A DNA stretch of 6,445 bases from DUOH01 sp036562625 (GTDB taxonomy: Bacteria; Bacillota; UBA4882; UBA10575). Below the pieces are notes generated by a model. The model was not told the DNA's origin, made no database searches, and was given only the letters and a program-made list of their open reading frames with translations. The position numbers and the translations under genes are program-made. Positions 4,359 to 6,445 of this stretch are shown piece after piece (position 1 is the stretch's first letter; the number at the start of each line of letters is the position of its first letter). The stretch is from contig DATCJV010000191.1 in the NCBI GenBank assembly GCA_036562625.1, forward strand, positions 1 through 6,445, given 5' to 3'.

Positions 4359-6445
4359 TTACCCTAACCAGGATCTAATCTTCTCCGGTATCTCGTCTAC
4401 TTTCACGAAGAGAACTTCCCCTCCGGGAATGGAGGAAAGAAATATTTTGCCATAGGCCTTGGTTAAGATCCGTTTATCCAAAACAATGACCACACCCCGG
4501 TCTTTTTTAGTACGGATCAGTCTGCCGAATCCTTGTTTAAACTTGATCACTGCTTCCGGGAGGCTCAGGTGGAAGAAAGCCTCCTTCCCCTCTCTGGCCA
4601 AAGCTTCACTTTTCGCCTGAAACAACGGTTCGGTCGGAACCCGAAACGGCAAGCGCATTATAAGTAAGGTAGAGAGTTGGGCGCCGGGCACGTCCACTCC
4701 CTCCCAGAAACTATCTGTCCCAAAAAGAACCGGGCAGGAAGCGGTCTTAAACTTCTTCAACAGACGATGCCTGGACATTTCTCCTTGGATAAAAAGACTG
4801 TACCCCTTATTCTTTAAGAAAGGAGCAGTTTGCTGATAGGCTGCTTTCATCTGCTGATGATTGGTGAATAACAACAGGCTTCGGCCACCGGCGGCCTCCA
4901 GAATCCGGGGTAACGCCGTAATGACGGCCGGCAGAAACTGTGGGCTGTCCGGCAAAGGCAGATCCTTGGCGACCATGACCAAAACCTGACGGTCGTAATC
5001 AAAGGGTGACTCTAAAACAGCCTCTCTTCTTTCACTGGGATGAAGCAGATCTATACCCAGACGGGTTTTTATATACTGGAACCGTTGCCCCACCGCCATA
5101 GTAGCGGAGGTACAAACTGCGGACTTTACCTTGGTAAAGAGGTTCTCATACAATAGATCACCAATGGTTAATGGCAGCCTGTGCACTGTAACGTTCATTG
5201 CCTCCGCTTCTGTTTTAACCTCCAGCCAGTGCACGTATTTATCTTCGGTTCCGTTGAGGACAACCGGTAGATCACAGCGGAGCTTATGCAGATATCTCCC
5301 GGCCTCCAGCAGAAACACACTGTCTTCCCGGAATTCTTCCACCTCTTGCCACTCATCCACTAATAAGGAAGCCTTCTTCTCCCACTCGGCAGTAGACTCG
5401 CGGATCGCGTTCACCACCTCCGCCAGCCGCGCCTCTTCATCCTGCAGATCCGTAGTAAACCGCAGATTAGCCTCTTCTGTACCGGAAAGATTCAAGGTAA
5501 AGTAGGTCTTTAAACAAGTAAAAAAACGTTGCCATAACTCTTCCAGCTTATTCAAGCCTGGAATCAACTCGGCGTCAAGCAAATAAAGGTTTCTTTGGAG
5601 AAAAGTCAGATCCGAGCTTTTTTCCAGTAAGCGCCGACGTAACACGGTGAGGCGTCCACCACTCCAGCGGCCTTCTTTCCTTAACAAGCGGGTAAAAAAT
5701 TTCTCCAGTTCGCTTTCGGACAAGCGGATCCCCAAATATAAGGTGGCCACTTCCTCCAGATGATGGGCTTCATCAAAGACCACATACTCATAAGGAGGAA
5801 GCGCCATCTTCTCCTGGGCGAACTCATTCTCCTTCCGTAAGGCCAAATCGGCAAAGAACAGATGATGGTTCACCACCACCACCTGCGCATCAAAAGCTTT
5901 TTTCCTGGCCGCATGCCAAAAACAAGTCGACAAAAACGGGCAATGCCCCCGCAGACAGGTCTCCGCTTCGGAAGTAAGCATCGTCCTTAAATCCGCGGGC
6001 AAGGCCACTCCGATCTGTTCGAAACAACCTGCTGCTTCTTCCGCAGCGGAGATGACCCGCATGAGCATCCTGCGTTCTTCGGGACTGAGCTTGTCTTGAT
6101 CCTTTTCAACCAGCATTATCTTTCGTCTGCATAGATAATTGGCTCTTCCCATCAATAAAGCGGCCTTCAGCGGATAATGCATGACTTCGGCCAGATAGGG
6201 AATGTCCTTCTCGATTAATTGTTGTTGAAGGTTGATCGTATGAGTGGCAATTATGGTCCTGCCGGTTTCCTGCGGAAGACCTTCTGCATCCTCCGGCCCG
6301 GGGGTGGAGGCCGATGAAAAGGTCGAAAAGAAACTGGGGTACAGGTAAGCCAAGGACTTTCCAGTACCGGTTCCTGCTTCAATTAAGGCCACTCCGCCTT
6401 TTTTAAAAGTTTCCCAGATCAAAGAGGCCATCCTTACCTGGGCAG
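4359..6445 (-). CDS. dinG: DinG/Rad3-type ATP-dependent DNA helicase, N-terminus outside the window
   Basis: This is a superfamily 2 helicase of the DinG/XPD (Rad3) group, whose members unwind DNA 5' to 3' and act in DNA repair and in resolving unusual structures. Numbered from the internal Met at 6431: Walker A AGTGTGKS (19-26), motif Ia around IIATHTINLQQQL (60-72), four cysteines C101, C159, C164 and C170, VVVNHHLFFADL (185-196), DEAH (220-223), TSATM (441-445), LFTNHQQM (521-528), GTDSFWEGVDVPG (571-583) and motif VI QGFGRLIR (633-640). The x4 and x5 spacing of the last three cysteines matches the Fe-S cluster of E. coli DinG. The frame stays open upstream of that Met to base 6443 (AQVRMASLIW) and fits the Q-containing motif before Walker A, so Met 6431 is probably not the start and the gene is cut by the edge. 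Whether an N-terminal exonuclease domain exists, as in B. subtilis DinG, cannot be seen. It ends in TAA at 4359. Confidence 0.94.
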   Translation of the reverse strand, partial: AQVRMASLIWETFKKGGVALIEAGTGTGKSLAYLYPSFFSTFSSASTPGPEDAEGLPQETGRTIIATHTINLQQQLIEKDIPYLAEVMHYPLKAALLMGRANYLCRRKIMLVEKDQDKLSPEERRMLMRVISAAEEAAGCFEQIGVALPADLRTMLTSEAETCLRGHCPFLSTCFWHAARKKAFDAQVVVVNHHLFFADLALRKENEFAQEKMALPPYEYVVFDEAHHLEEVATLYLGIRLSESELEKFFTRLLRKEGRWSGGRLTVLRRRLLEKSSDLTFLQRNLYLLDAELIPGLNKLEELWQRFFTCLKTYFTLNLSGTEEANLRFTTDLQDEEARLAEVVNAIRESTAEWEKKASLLVDEWQEVEEFREDSVFLLEAGRYLHKLRCDLPVVLNGTEDKYVHWLEVKTEAEAMNVTVHRLPLTIGDLLYENLFTKVKSAVCTSATMAVGQRFQYIKTRLGIDLLHPSERREAVLESPFDYDRQVLVMVAKDLPLPDSPQFLPAVITALPRILEAAGGRSLLLFTNHQQMKAAYQQTAPFLKNKGYSLFIQGEMSRHRLLKKFKTASCPVLFGTDSFWEGVDVPGAQLSTLLIMRLPFRVPTEPLFQAKSEALAREGKEAFFHLSLPEAVIKFKQGFGRLIRTKKDRGVVIVLDKRILTKAYGKIFLSSIPGGEVLFVKVDEIPEKIRSWLG

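Noticed and set aside
6429..6431. The internal ATG of the helicase as its true start.
   Set aside because: The frame stays open upstream to the window edge, the residues before it (AQVR) fit the conserved region ahead of Walker A, and no properly spaced ribosome binding site precedes it.
1..6445. A hidden defence system, toxin-antitoxin pair, mobile element, CRISPR array or prophage gene.
   Set aside because: No such domain, terminal inverted repeat, spaced direct repeat or composition break was seen. About 95 percent of the window is explained by six conserved genes.

Overview
The window is a chromosomal housekeeping segment from what is most likely a low-to-mid G+C Gram-positive bacterium (Firmicutes, probably class Clostridia). 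The evidence is the gene order rimP-nusA-ylxR-ylxQ-infB, with the ylxR/ylxQ pair between nusA and infB as in Bacillus and Clostridia, strong AGGAGG-type ribosome binding sites, and a SigA-type promoter with an extended -10. The exact genus cannot be read from the sequence. All genes lie on the minus strand, so the biological order runs from right (6445) to left (1). No plus-strand gene, tRNA, rRNA, CRISPR array or mobile element was found.

Layout, right to left: (1) 6445-4359, a DinG/Rad3-type superfamily 2 helicase with an Fe-S cysteine set, its N-terminus cut off by the window edge. (2) 4358-4038, a 321-base gene-free interval with a good promoter (-35 at 4288-4293, -10 at 4265-4270). A leader of about 220 nt follows, with a terminator-like hairpin right at its start and two smaller hairpins. 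(3) 4037-3567, rimP. (4) 3522-1951, nusA, with a long acidic C-terminal extension. (5) 1951-1667, ylxR. (6) 1674-1360, ylxQ. (7) 1342-1, infB, its C-terminal half cut off by the window edge.

From rimP to infB the genes are almost certainly one operon. nusA and ylxR share one base (TGATG), ylxR and ylxQ overlap by 8 bases, and infB starts 17 bases after ylxQ behind a strong Shine-Dalgarno sequence. The products link transcription and translation: 30S maturation (RimP), pausing, termination and antitermination (NusA), two small RNA-binding proteins (YlxR, YlxQ) and initiator tRNA delivery to the ribosome (IF2). The helicase upstream is a DNA-repair-type enzyme and is probably a separate transcription unit, although no clear terminator separates it from the rimP promoter.

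Nothing here looks like a new defence or mobile system. The points most worth a second look are the roughly 180-residue charged extension on NusA and the promoter-proximal leader hairpin, which fits a NusA-responsive attenuator controlling the operon that encodes NusA.
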